64,000 nt of DNA from assembly GCA_015179125.1 (NCBI GenBank), contig WHVA01000317.1:1-64000 (forward strand), in the 5' to 3' direction. Shown piece by piece: positions 37,641 to 46,624 of this stretch. The notes beneath the pieces are model-generated. The model was not told where the DNA came from, did not search any database, and saw nothing but the letters and a program-made list of their open reading frames with translations. This DNA comes from Gautieria morchelliformis (taxonomy: Eukaryota; Basidiomycota; Agaricomycetes; Gomphales; Gomphaceae). Position 1 is the first letter of the stretch; every line of letters starts with the position of its first letter. Position numbers and translations under genes: made by a program.

Positions 37641-39069
37641 AGACCACAGGCAGAATGAAGGCACACTTGGGATGGTATTCTGCCTGATCACTCTGCTTAA
37701 AATCACAGACAAAGGCATCGTTTTCTTAGCCAGTTAGGGCATGATGCTAGGTAGAAATAATGCAATGCATTGATTACAGTGGGCTGCACATTTGACTGTA
37801 TTTACAGTACTGTCTCCAGACCTTGACAATCAGCTACATATACAGCTACCTATGGCCATTAATCCTGAGTGCTCCTCTGACAGGGTTTTCAGCGATGAAG
37901 GACGGTAGAGACGACCTGTTAAACCTGCAACTGGGCACCACATACTTGGTATATCTTGTCTATGAAATCTTGGTTGTGGCCATCCACCAGGAGTTGCATG
38001 CCAATTCACATTCAAACATTTTCAGAGAGGTGGGCTCTGTCCAGATCCCAGAGTTGCCACCCTACTTCAGACTTCTGCCAGGGTAAAGAATGGATTTTGT
38101 ACTGGTGCATGACTTCGCCAGAGTCTGAGTTGACATAGTGATCTGGCTCATCAGAACTCATTCCCTCTGGCCTGAGGCCCTCAAGGATGGGGCAATGATC
38201 TGTGTCTCATTGGCAATTTAGAATCACAGCTCCTATAACTGGTTCAGGTGATGAGGGACTTAAAATTACTAATGAGGTATAAAAGGCACATATGCATTGA
38301 TCTTTAGCTTGCTTTATAAGATGTGCCAACTTTTTTTTTCTGGAGATTCTCATCCAATTGCAGACTTGGTCTGGAGATGTCATAAATGTGTAAAGAAGGC
38401 ATCAGTAATCTGGTCTTGATCCTTGCATGAGTAGCCAGCCTAAAGGAAATCATCAACGAAGATGTGACATGCAAGGCAATTCCAATGGCTCCTCACGTTT
38501 CCCCATAAATTGAGCTGGAAAGTTTCCACAGAGCACCAGTGAGCATGTTGGAATAATCAGGTTGCTCTATTTCATCTGGGCTGGGAATGCAGCAAGGGGC
38601 AAGGCAGAATTGACCATTTCAGTGAGATGGTTTTGAACATCTTGCTGCACCAAGTTATTTCAACAGTGTGTCAAGGCTGTCAGGGGATGTCCCCTCTTCC
38701 AGATTGCCTTTGCAAATCGTCTGCCCACTTTTCCACATCCTCTCTATCTTTCTGCTCCATCTCCTCCTTCAATGATGGATCTCTTTCCTCCTCAACCTCC
38801 TCAACCTTGCTTTCCACACTTTTCCGTAACCCTTCAAACTCCTTAGTTTTCAAGTCCCGAGTGAGGCTTGTGGACCCTCCAACTCTGTCAGACTTCTTTT
38901 TTGTTTTCCCCATTCAAGCTAATTGGCTGAGCTAACAAATAATATTGCCGTAGTATTGTGGTTCTTGGGAACCTGCCTGTAAAGCAGATGTATGGTGGTT
39001 TGGAACAGCCTGAGGAATAAGCTCTTAATGTGCCCTTTGGGCAAGTATGCTTCTAAAGTGGTAGAAGCA
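37641..39069. other. Decayed sequence with coding-like traces
   Basis: On the minus strand at about 38050-38210 a stretch reads like protein (EGMSSDEPDHYVNSDSGEV), and at 38913-38680 a 77-codon frame encodes a charged helix (MGKTKKKSDRVGGST... then KVEEVEEERDPSLKEEMEQKD). Neither is recognised. Both sit between the two inverted repeats at 37005 and 39200 and may belong to that element. Confidence 0.3.
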
Positions 39070-39200
39070 AGTCCTGTAAGAGGAATCCCTCGGTCATCAC
39101 CACCTGGAGAGGCCAGAGCCCACCAAGGTGGTGGTGGGTAGCAAACTAAGCTAAGGTAAAAGACATGTGTGACTACCAGACTGGTACAATGTCCCCTACC
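39070..39200 (-). repeat. Inverted repeat, right copy (partner 37005-37130)
   Basis: Reverse complement of the left copy with small differences. See the partner entry. It lies 300 bases beyond the stop of the calmodulin gene. Confidence 0.6.
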
Positions 39201-39270
39201 ATATCCCCACTTTGCTTTGTAACCGGATTTTCTCCAGTTTTAACGTGTCACAGTACAACCGGATAACAGT

Positions 39271-39380
39271 GTATTAGAGTATTTGTTCCCAATCTATATT
39301 ACTGCCCAATCTATATTACTGTAACTGAACTACAATTCTTACGCACATCATTCATGGGAACAAATATTCTCTAATAATAC
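39271..39380. repeat. Small hairpin, MITE-like, with internal tandem repeat
   Basis: The left arm, 39271-39290, begins GTATTAGAG and ends TTTGTTCCC. The right arm, 39356-39380, is its complement with a 5-base insertion (GGGAACAAATATTCTC...ATAATAC). The loop contains two adjacent 17-base copies of CCCAATCTATATTACTG (39288-39304, 39305-39321). It sits about 130 bases downstream of the calmodulin stop codon, so it could lie in or near that 3' end. It could be a tiny MITE or a local duplication. Confidence 0.6.
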
Positions 39381-39507
39381 CAAGTCGGTTCGTATTGAGG
39401 CGTGGGGAAGAAAGAAACGAGCACAACGAACAAGCTGTGTAAACAATGCGTTTCGAATATTAAACGGGTCGCATCAAGGCGCCACACGGGATAGACCAAA
39501 AAAGTCT

Positions 39508-40506
39508 TTACTTAGACAACATCATCTGTCGCAAAGCGTCAGACAGTCAGACCATACTGGAGTTGAAAGGACTCAAGTCAATACTCACCTTGACGAATTC
39601 TACGGACAAACGAGACATTAAATTTGCGGCTGCCCACGAGACAAGCCGAACAGCATAACACACCATCATAGTTGATCTGTCCATCACCATCCGCATCCGT
39701 TTCCCGAATCATCTCATCGACCTCATTGTCTGTCAATTTCTCCCCTACAAACATTATGATATAGCGGCAGATTAGAAGCAGAGATCGTGGAGACTCACCA
39801 AGTTTAGCCATAACATGCCTAAGCTCGGCTGCGCTAATGTACCCGTTGCCGTCCTTGTCGAACTCTTTGAATGCCTTCTTAATCTCCTCCTCTTTCATTT
39901 TCCTGTCAACAACAGTCAGGTGCCCGCATAACAACTAGCATCACGGGAACAGTCAAGGTTCTCCACTGGGGCAAGGAACACTTCTAGCCAGAAGCACGGA
40001 GCAGCGCAATATTGCCGCGCCCGCCCGTTTCACACCACACTCACCTGGCCATCATGGTCAAAAACTCGGGGAAATCAATGGTTCCGTTCCCGTTTGCGTC
40101 GACGTCCTTGATCATGTCCTGCAGCTCGGCCTCGGTGGGGTTCTGGCCCAGACTACGCATCATGATTGTGCCGAGCTCCTTCGATGTGATGGTACCGTCG
40201 CCATCTGTTGCGGCATCAGAAAAAATTTCACTGTGTGACGAAGCCACAGGGTCGCACTCTCATCGAACAACGTGAATACCTCCTTGAACTCTGCCAACAT
40301 CACATGTCATCAGCACACGCCCCACCTTCTTCAGAAGCCTTAGCAAACCCACCCGAAATTTGCTCTAAATTGCACACGCGCACTTTTAACAAGCCGAACG
40401 CTACCAGAATATAGATTAATCACCTTCAGACTGCATCAAGAGTTAACGAGTCAGTCCCTTGAAGCAAAACAGTAATGTAAGAAAAACACACCAGTTGGTC
40501 AGCCAT
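39508..40506 (-). CDS. CMD1: Calmodulin
   Basis: Ca2+ sensor with four EF hands. Nine exons on the minus strand join in phase: 40506-40492, 40430-40424, 40364-40353, 40290-40258, 40204-40045, 39902-39799, 39744-39664, 39599-39589 and 39525-39508. The 146 residues run from MADQLSEEQISEF to FVKMMLSK. All four 12-residue loops keep their ligands: [36 protein letters not shown] and [12 protein letters not shown]. Two differences from the standard 149-residue protein are clear. One Met is inserted in GTIMMRSLG of the first hand, and four residues (normally DTDS) are missing from the central linker, which reads [13 protein letters not shown]. Micro-exons of 7 and 12 bases are conserved-looking. A TATA-like element lies about 45 bases before the start. 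Confidence 0.95.
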
Positions 40507-40546
40507 GTTGGTATCGTATCATAGTCTTCTGAGTATCTGAGAGGGC

Positions 40547-40555
40547 TTATTTATG
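40547..40555 (-). promoter_or_regulatory. TATA-like element of calmodulin
   Basis: On the minus strand CCATAAATAAG lies about 45 bases upstream of the calmodulin ATG, in the 204 bp between this gene and the WASP stop codon. The position is close to the ATG, which would imply a short leader. Confidence 0.35.
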
Positions 40556-40710
40556 GTGCACATAGGAGTGTGCCTTGGTATGGCGCGATGGGGATACACT
40601 GCAATCAAGGGTGGCTGTACCCGGCCATGATCAAAAAATCAGATTATGTAAGCCTTTACACTAAAGCACAAGGTTCAATCTATCCTATCAAAGCTGTACT
40701 TTGCGTGTGT

Positions 40711-42401
40711 TTAATCCCAATCCTCTTCATCATCCTCTTCATCGCTATCTCCCAGCTTCTTGCTCCTTTGACTCAAGGCCGCTGCTAACGCGCTTGCCAG
40801 GTCGCCGCCTCCCGCACCAGAACCACTGTCTTCTACGGGTGCAGGGGAAGGAAGAGATGACGGTGTAGATGATGCATCAGTCTTGCGCAACGAGTGTACG
40901 CCTTTTCCTATTCGAGGGCATGGAAGGTTGGTGAAGTGAGGCAGAAGCTATAAAAATTGTGCATACCTTGGATGCTAGCAAGAAGATCGCTTCGCCCGGG
41001 CTGTGGGGTAGGAAGTGAAATTTCTGGTGCGCCAGCCGGGGCTGGAGGAGGCGGTGGAGGCGGAGGCGGAGGTCCTGCCGCTGGGGGAGGAGGCGGAGGC
41101 GGAGGAGGGGGCGGAGGTGGTGCTCCTGCAGTTGGGGGAGGTGGGGGAGGGGTTGCCCCGTTTACGGATGGTGGTGGTGGACGGAAAGGTGCCCCGTTCG
41201 CGGGTGGAGGAGGCGGGGGAGGTCCGCCAGGACGTTGTGGCGGCGGAGGAGGTGGCGGAGGCGGCCCGCTCCGAGCTGCTGCTGGCGGAGGAGGTTGGGG
41301 CGTAGCAGCAGGTCTGGCTGGTGGCAGCACTGGTGGCGATGCAGCTGAAACTCGAGCTGGCGGCGGTGGCGGCGGTACTGCATCACTGGCTGGCCGGGCA
41401 GGGGGCGGAGGTACCCGACTAGGTGTTCTCGAGGGCGGTGCAGGTGGCCGCGCAGGCGCAGAAGAGGGAGGAGGGGTAACATCACCCAGAGAAGACGTAC
41501 TATCAGACGGCGGATTATAGACCGACCTTCTTGGCGCTGGAGGCGGCGGAGGTTTCTTCTTTTTATCATTTGCGTTAACAGTCGTGGCTGCCTGGCGCTC
41601 CTTCACAAATTGTCTGATGTAACCCTCGTTTTCTCGGATGACATCTTCACTAATACCCTGGTTGCGCACATCATCCAAGAGCGACTTCCAAGAGGCATCC
41701 ACACCAGTGCTAACAAACCCACGATTAGCGTCGTACCCCATGTGAGCGACGTGCGTAAAGGACGCTGGATCTGGTGCAGAGATACGACTCTTGTCAATCT
41801 TGCTTCCGCCGGATGAAGAAGCCTTGGACTTTGCAGGCTTTACTGACGTCTTGGCTGAAAGCAATGTGCATTATAGGAATAAGAGGCATGACCACGGATT
41901 ATTTTAAGTAATCATGTCCATAGAACCGGGAAGGACTTGAATGACGTACAATTCTTAGATCTGTTGTTAACTTTCTTGTGGAACGTGTCTGCTTCCGACT
42001 GGTCCGCAAACACAAAACCTATCACGCAGTCCTGAAGGATTGGGAGATCATCAGATTTGCATGGTAGACAGGGTAGCAGGACCTGTCACGCTCACATCGC
42101 CGGCAAAGGAATGAAAAAAACCACGATCCTTTGCATACTCCTCTCCCAGCGGCATCTCGCAATCCCACAGAACGCCACGAGTCCCTTGAAGATCACAAAG
42201 CTTGAAGGAATGCGCGCCAGTCTTGACATCGCGTACGAAAGTGAGTCCACCTTGCAACCCTGCGTAGGACCACTTGTCCGGCGACGGGTGAGCATAGTAG
42301 ATGCGTGCAAGCGTAGCTGTGATAATTTTGTAGTTGGAGCTTGGGAGTGTAGACTTGATACGAGACTTGTCAGTGGATGAGATAGTTGACTGGGTAGGCA
42401 T
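40711..42401 (-). CDS. WSP1: WASP/Las17 family actin-nucleation activator
   Basis: Activates the Arp2/3 complex at endocytic sites and growing tips. Four exons on the minus strand: 42401-42096, 42031-41950, 41854-40967 and 40907-40711, giving 490 residues. An N-terminal WH1 domain (YYAHPSPDKWSYAGLQGGL ... GFVFADQSEADTFHKKV) is followed by a Cdc42-binding region with ISAPDPASFTHVAHMGY. A poly-proline region of about 200 residues comes next, with up to 13 prolines in a row, then a WH2 actin-binding motif (RSDLLASIQGKGVHSLRK) that spans the last intron. The C terminus is acidic and ends in EEDWD, whose Trp contacts Arp2/3. Yeast Las17 lacks the Cdc42-binding region, so this is the long form. The complementary strand of the proline exon holds a long Gly-rich frame that is only a shadow. 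Same strand as calmodulin, 204 bp away. Confidence 0.96.
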
Positions 42402-42452
42402 CGTCTATGCAACTAATGATGCAGATGGTTAGTGACGTTGTGGTGGCGGGTT

Positions 42453-42484
42453 ACGCGGGACCAGTTAGACGCGGGACCAGTTAG
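42453..42484. repeat. Perfect 16-bp tandem duplication in WASP upstream region
   Basis: ACGCGGGACCAGTTAG occurs twice without a gap, 52 bases upstream of the WASP ATG. It contains an MluI-cell-cycle-box-like ACGCGG core, but a regulatory role is guesswork. Confidence 0.6.
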
Positions 42485-44416
42485 CTGCGAAACTCCGACT
42501 CAAATCCCGAAGCGGTGCTTTTGGGCAGTGGGCTAGCACCCTTCTAGTACGCCCGAGTTGATTCCCGGTAGGCCCGCAGTAGATGTAGATGACTGATTAT
42601 ACTAGGGTGTGCCGCAGCGTGTTCGGGGGAACCATCATTATATAGCAGTATGTAGTCTTTCACCTTCCGTGTGAGCGAGCGTTTTTGCGTGCCTTGTCAT
42701 TTCATCATTATAATTCTAGATCCAGATGTGTTTGTTCATAGGATTACTGGGGGCATAAATTTTTTTTTGACCCTGAATATAGTATAATTTGTTATTCTCG
42801 TACTCCCCCATGCGCCCTACTTTCCCACACTAAGTCGACGCACACTGTCTGCCCCCCGCCACCAGGTCGACATGCCGTGCGTGGGTGATTTCCTACGGTA
42901 GCCACTTGCAGGATATTCACTCAGGCTGCGCCAGTCACGATTTAGAACGGTGGCATTAGATATCAAACGGCGGGAGCGTGGGAGGTGCAGACACTATTGA
43001 TCAAGTTGATGGGAGCCGGGCACCGAGGCTTCTTCCAGTGGGCTGTGGATGAATATTGCCCTAGCTTCTTAGCTTCGCCTTGTATGAATACTTACCTATT
43101 GATGCGGGGTATACTTTATACTTTAATTAACTGTATAGTGATGCAATCAGTCATCAATTGCCAACGTTGCCGGGCCACGGCGCCCACGTTTCTTGACCTT
43201 AGCGATAGATCAGATCGATCATGGCACAACGCAGTTCAAGTGCCGGGAAATCGCGCCACAAAAGTCTCAACCCAGTTTGAGATGATGAGCTGATGCGAGA
43301 AGAACACGGCACAGAAGTCTTCTTTGGCGGATGTGAGCCATGATCTAGATGCGAGTCTCATTAGCAATTCTGACTGTCTATCCAACACCAAAATAGTGCC
43401 TCTAGGTACCAACTACCATTCTCCATCTGCAGGCTCGTCCTCGCCGTTCTCATCTCACTTCCGACACCGGCATGATTTTGTCATACTGCAGGAGTGTTAC
43501 CAATCATCAGCGTTGGATCTTAGGTCGAGGCACAAGTAAAGGCACCTATGAGAAGTGGCCAAAGATGACGGGCGATCCGGCGAAATAAGTCTCGGTTACC
43601 TGTTGATGATCGGAACCGCCGCACGTGGCAATCGGAGGTGCGGAAGACTAACACGTGGCAAACGTGGCTATTAGGCGCCCTCTGAGTTCCAAACCCCCGG
43701 CCTGCTCTCAACTACGATAAACTGTATCTTTGGCCACCTGTTTCCCTGATTGCTAGCGCTGCGACGAGATGCCCATGGCTCTGACTCTAACTTTCGTGTC
43801 AGTATCTAAGCGTCGTTGTCCAATCAGAGCTTGACATGTGAGGGACGCGCCTTCATGATATCTCCCTCATCAGATTCGGCCTGTGAACCTCTGCTAGTGC
43901 CCTCAATGCATTGCCTCTGGCCTATGTTCATCCATCATCAGTAGAAAATCCACACTACAGTGCCCGTTTTAAAATGGGTGTAGGACAAGCTACAGCTATG
44001 TATTGCCATCTCCGTCACATGTTACTTTCCTTTCCATGATTGAAGCGCATTCATCATGTTTCCGTGTTCCGTTGCATCGGCCTATCTCACTTGCACCTTG
44101 TCTTTGTCCTGGGAAACCCGCCTGGCATTGATGGCATCCGAACGACTATGTCTAATTGAGACCCGGCCTCAAGCCCGAAATGCTCATCATTGTGTGTTGT
44201 TATCGCGACAGACTTGGGTTACAGTGGCTCGCTGTGCTCTCCTACAAGCCGCGGCGGTTACCATCTGTAATTGCGCGCCATGGAAATCCTACGTCATAAT
44301 GAGGGCCCATGGCCGCTGTGTTCTTCGCAAGGTATAAAGGTGGCTGGCCTCCGGCTATCATTTTCCTCACCAGCAACGTGCTTCGGAAACCCTACAAGTA
44401 TAAACGCTATCTAATA
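42485..44416. other. 1.9 kb divergent intergenic region
   Basis: Between WASP (-) and the C2H2 gene (+). Open frames of up to about 100 codons occur at 42985-43293 and 43324-43539 without any family resemblance or splice logic. A TACGTCAT (CRE/ATF-like) at 44290-44297 and a TATAAA at 44333-44338 lie upstream of the C2H2 gene. Confidence 0.45.
44333..44338 (+). promoter_or_regulatory. TATA box of the C2H2 gene
   Basis: GGTATAAAGG lies 79 bases before the chosen ATG, with TACGTCAT 35 bases further upstream. It also argues against the in-frame ATG at 44309, which would lie before the TATA box. Confidence 0.45.
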
Positions 44417-45377
44417 ATGCCTAATCAAGATACTTCATCCTACTACTCCAGCAGTCGCCGCGACGGTAGCCGACGTAGTGATAGTCAACAACCCCCCGTC
44501 AGGGCTTCACTCCCCACCCTCAGGAATCACCTCCCTGGTAGAACGTTCCCTTTTGCATTCAACAGTCCTTAGCGCTAACGACAATTGAACAGAGTTTTTT
44601 ACTCCTGGGTCGGCCGCGGTACAACCACCCCTCAACGCGTCTTATGGTTATGATGTGAGTATATCTCTTCTGCACCTCACCCCTCCTCTCTCATGAGCCT
44701 GTTCTTGTCTTCGGCGAACGTTGATTGTTTGATTGTTTTCCTGCAACCCGACAGCGTCCCTCCCGGTCGGAGCGCTACCCTCAGAGCGAGGAGTCTACGC
44801 CATCCCCTTATGCTCATGGTCGTCGCCCTCAGCAGCCGGAGAATATGCATCCATCTCGTTCTCGACATGAAGAACCAAAACGGTTCGTCATGTTCAACCA
44901 AGAAATGGTCCCACAGCGAGCATCAAACCTCCCCTCCGTTCCGTCAAGGCCCCCCCGCGCGCCTAGTGGAGACCCAGCGCGTAGGTTTGCGTGCGAGATG
45001 TGCGACGAGCGGTTTGACCGGCAAAGTGGTCTTGACGTATGTGGTTGGCTCCCGCGGTCGCTGACCATGGTCTGACCAGCTTTATAGACTCATATGCGAT
45101 CGAAATCGCACGAAAATATAAGACGTAAGCATCGCTGTCCATTACAATCTGAACTCTGGACTCCTCGCTGACTGTACCTGTAGCATATGCCTGCAGCCAG
45201 CCCGGATGCTCGAAAACGTTTTCAGTCAAGTCCAATCTCCGCCGCCACGAGAAGACCCACAATGCCGACAGCGCATTTGAACCCGTTGACGAAAGGCCTG
45301 CATATTCTGGTCACTACAGCAGCACGTCCAAACCCGCCAAACTGCCGTCTTCTACTTATTACTCCTCTTCCCGCTAA
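44417..45377 (+). CDS. C2H2 zinc-finger protein, probable transcription factor
   Basis: Five exons join in phase: 44417-44537, 44593-44654, 44755-45036, 45088-45124 and 45184-45377, giving 231 residues. The first half is Ser/Arg/Pro-rich and probably disordered (SYYSSSRRDGSRRSDSQQPP). Two tandem zinc fingers follow. The first has CEMC...FDRQSGLDTHMRSKSH and is split by an intron, with an unusual H-x5-H spacing. The second has CSQPGCSKTFSVKSNLRRHEKTH. A short Ser/Tyr-rich tail ends in YYSSSR. Such small two-finger proteins are common fungal DNA-binding regulators. The target is unknown. Confidence 0.85.
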
Positions 45378-46624
45378 ACGCGCAAACTGCGTTCGGGAAT
45401 AATGTCATTAAGAATAACCTCTCCTTCATTCCATCACAACCGTTTAGTTTACCACGTTCTCTTCCTATCGCTGTAGCAAGTCTCGCACATATTCTCGACC
45501 CCGGTGTCATTCCTTTCTATATTTCTACCATATTTATCCCACCCAATAAGCCCATTGATATCTCTTTGTAGCCCTATCTATCCCAGATTATCCTCGCTGT
45601 CGTTATCTAACTATGTATCCACTTCCGAACCCCTTTATCTAGTATACATACACACTTTTAATTGTCTAGATATACAAATTGTATAACTTAAGCAAACCGT
45701 TGGCATATCAGGATGTACGGGATCCCAGTCGATATTCTCTTACTTATAGGCTCGAATGACACAGGAAATTTGGTCTGGTAAGTAGTATAGTACCATCCTT
45801 GTAGGCTGCGCAAATACTGTCCTCGAGAACTTAAGTATTGTATATTTTCGACGAGCTCTAACGCGAGCATATATGTTGTTGCTAATGCCACTAGCTATTT
45901 TACTGTATTGAGGTACTTTAATACAGCTAGCTACGTCATGTATCCCTCATGTATGCGAGCGTTTGTAACTCCAACGTCATTTTATGGTCAACTATTCTGT
46001 ACCGATCATACATCATGAAACACCAAAACTGACTAGAATGCATACTTAGTGTGGTGGTGAAGTTGTTATATATAATCATTTATCTCTTGGAATGCAAGGG
46101 TTCAACGTTCAAAGTACGTTGAACGTTCAAATCCTGCGGTTGCTTGTCTTGTTTTCCCCCTTTTATGATTTGTGCAATCAAACTTTCTCATCGTTAGCAA
46201 GGCTTAAATTATTACGGGGCGGAGATCATAGCTCAACTATTTAGACTGCATGATCGAGTCATCGAGAATTTTAGGTTCGGGGGATCCTCCGAGCGCAGGG
46301 AGGGAGAGGGGTTGGGCGAATGGTCGGTCCTCATCGTACGCCTTGCGCTCCAAGTGTAGAAGTTTACGGGGTGGTCGCAGTAGGAAAGAACGGCTTAAGT
46401 CTTATTAGGCGCCGAGCGCGCCCCACAAAATACAGCGAAGATTACAAACTCCAACACCAAGTTTCCCTATCCGAAAACATATAATATTCATATTTTATTT
46501 ATGTATTTTGCATTGGTGTGTGATGCGTCGGGTGCCACTGAATAGGCAGGCCAGCTGCTGGTTGTATCGTCGCGTATTGAACACATCACGTGACCTGCAC
46601 GCGTGTCGTGTTTTCGTACCAACG
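45378..46624. other. 1.2 kb intergenic region
   Basis: No gene is seen. A short imperfect palindrome, GTTCAACGT ... ACGTTGAAC, lies at about 46098-46122 just before GTTCAAATCC, which resembles a tRNA B box, but no tRNA fold could be drawn. Confidence 0.5.

Noticed and set aside
40957-41520. 187-codon Gly-rich frame on the plus strand
   Set aside because: It is the complement of the proline-coding exon of WASP, whose minus-strand frame has WH1, Cdc42-binding and WH2 motifs and correct splice phases.
42530-42590. GAGTTGATTCCCGG as part of a tRNA
   Set aside because: The flanking bases do not pair into a cloverleaf.
44309-44572. C2H2 gene starting at ATG 44309
   Set aside because: A TATA box lies after that ATG, and the extension looks like leader sequence.
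46090-46140. Possible tRNA: GTTCAAATCC resembles a B box
   Set aside because: No A box at the right distance, no acceptor stem and no anticodon arm can be drawn. The sequence is better explained by a small palindrome.
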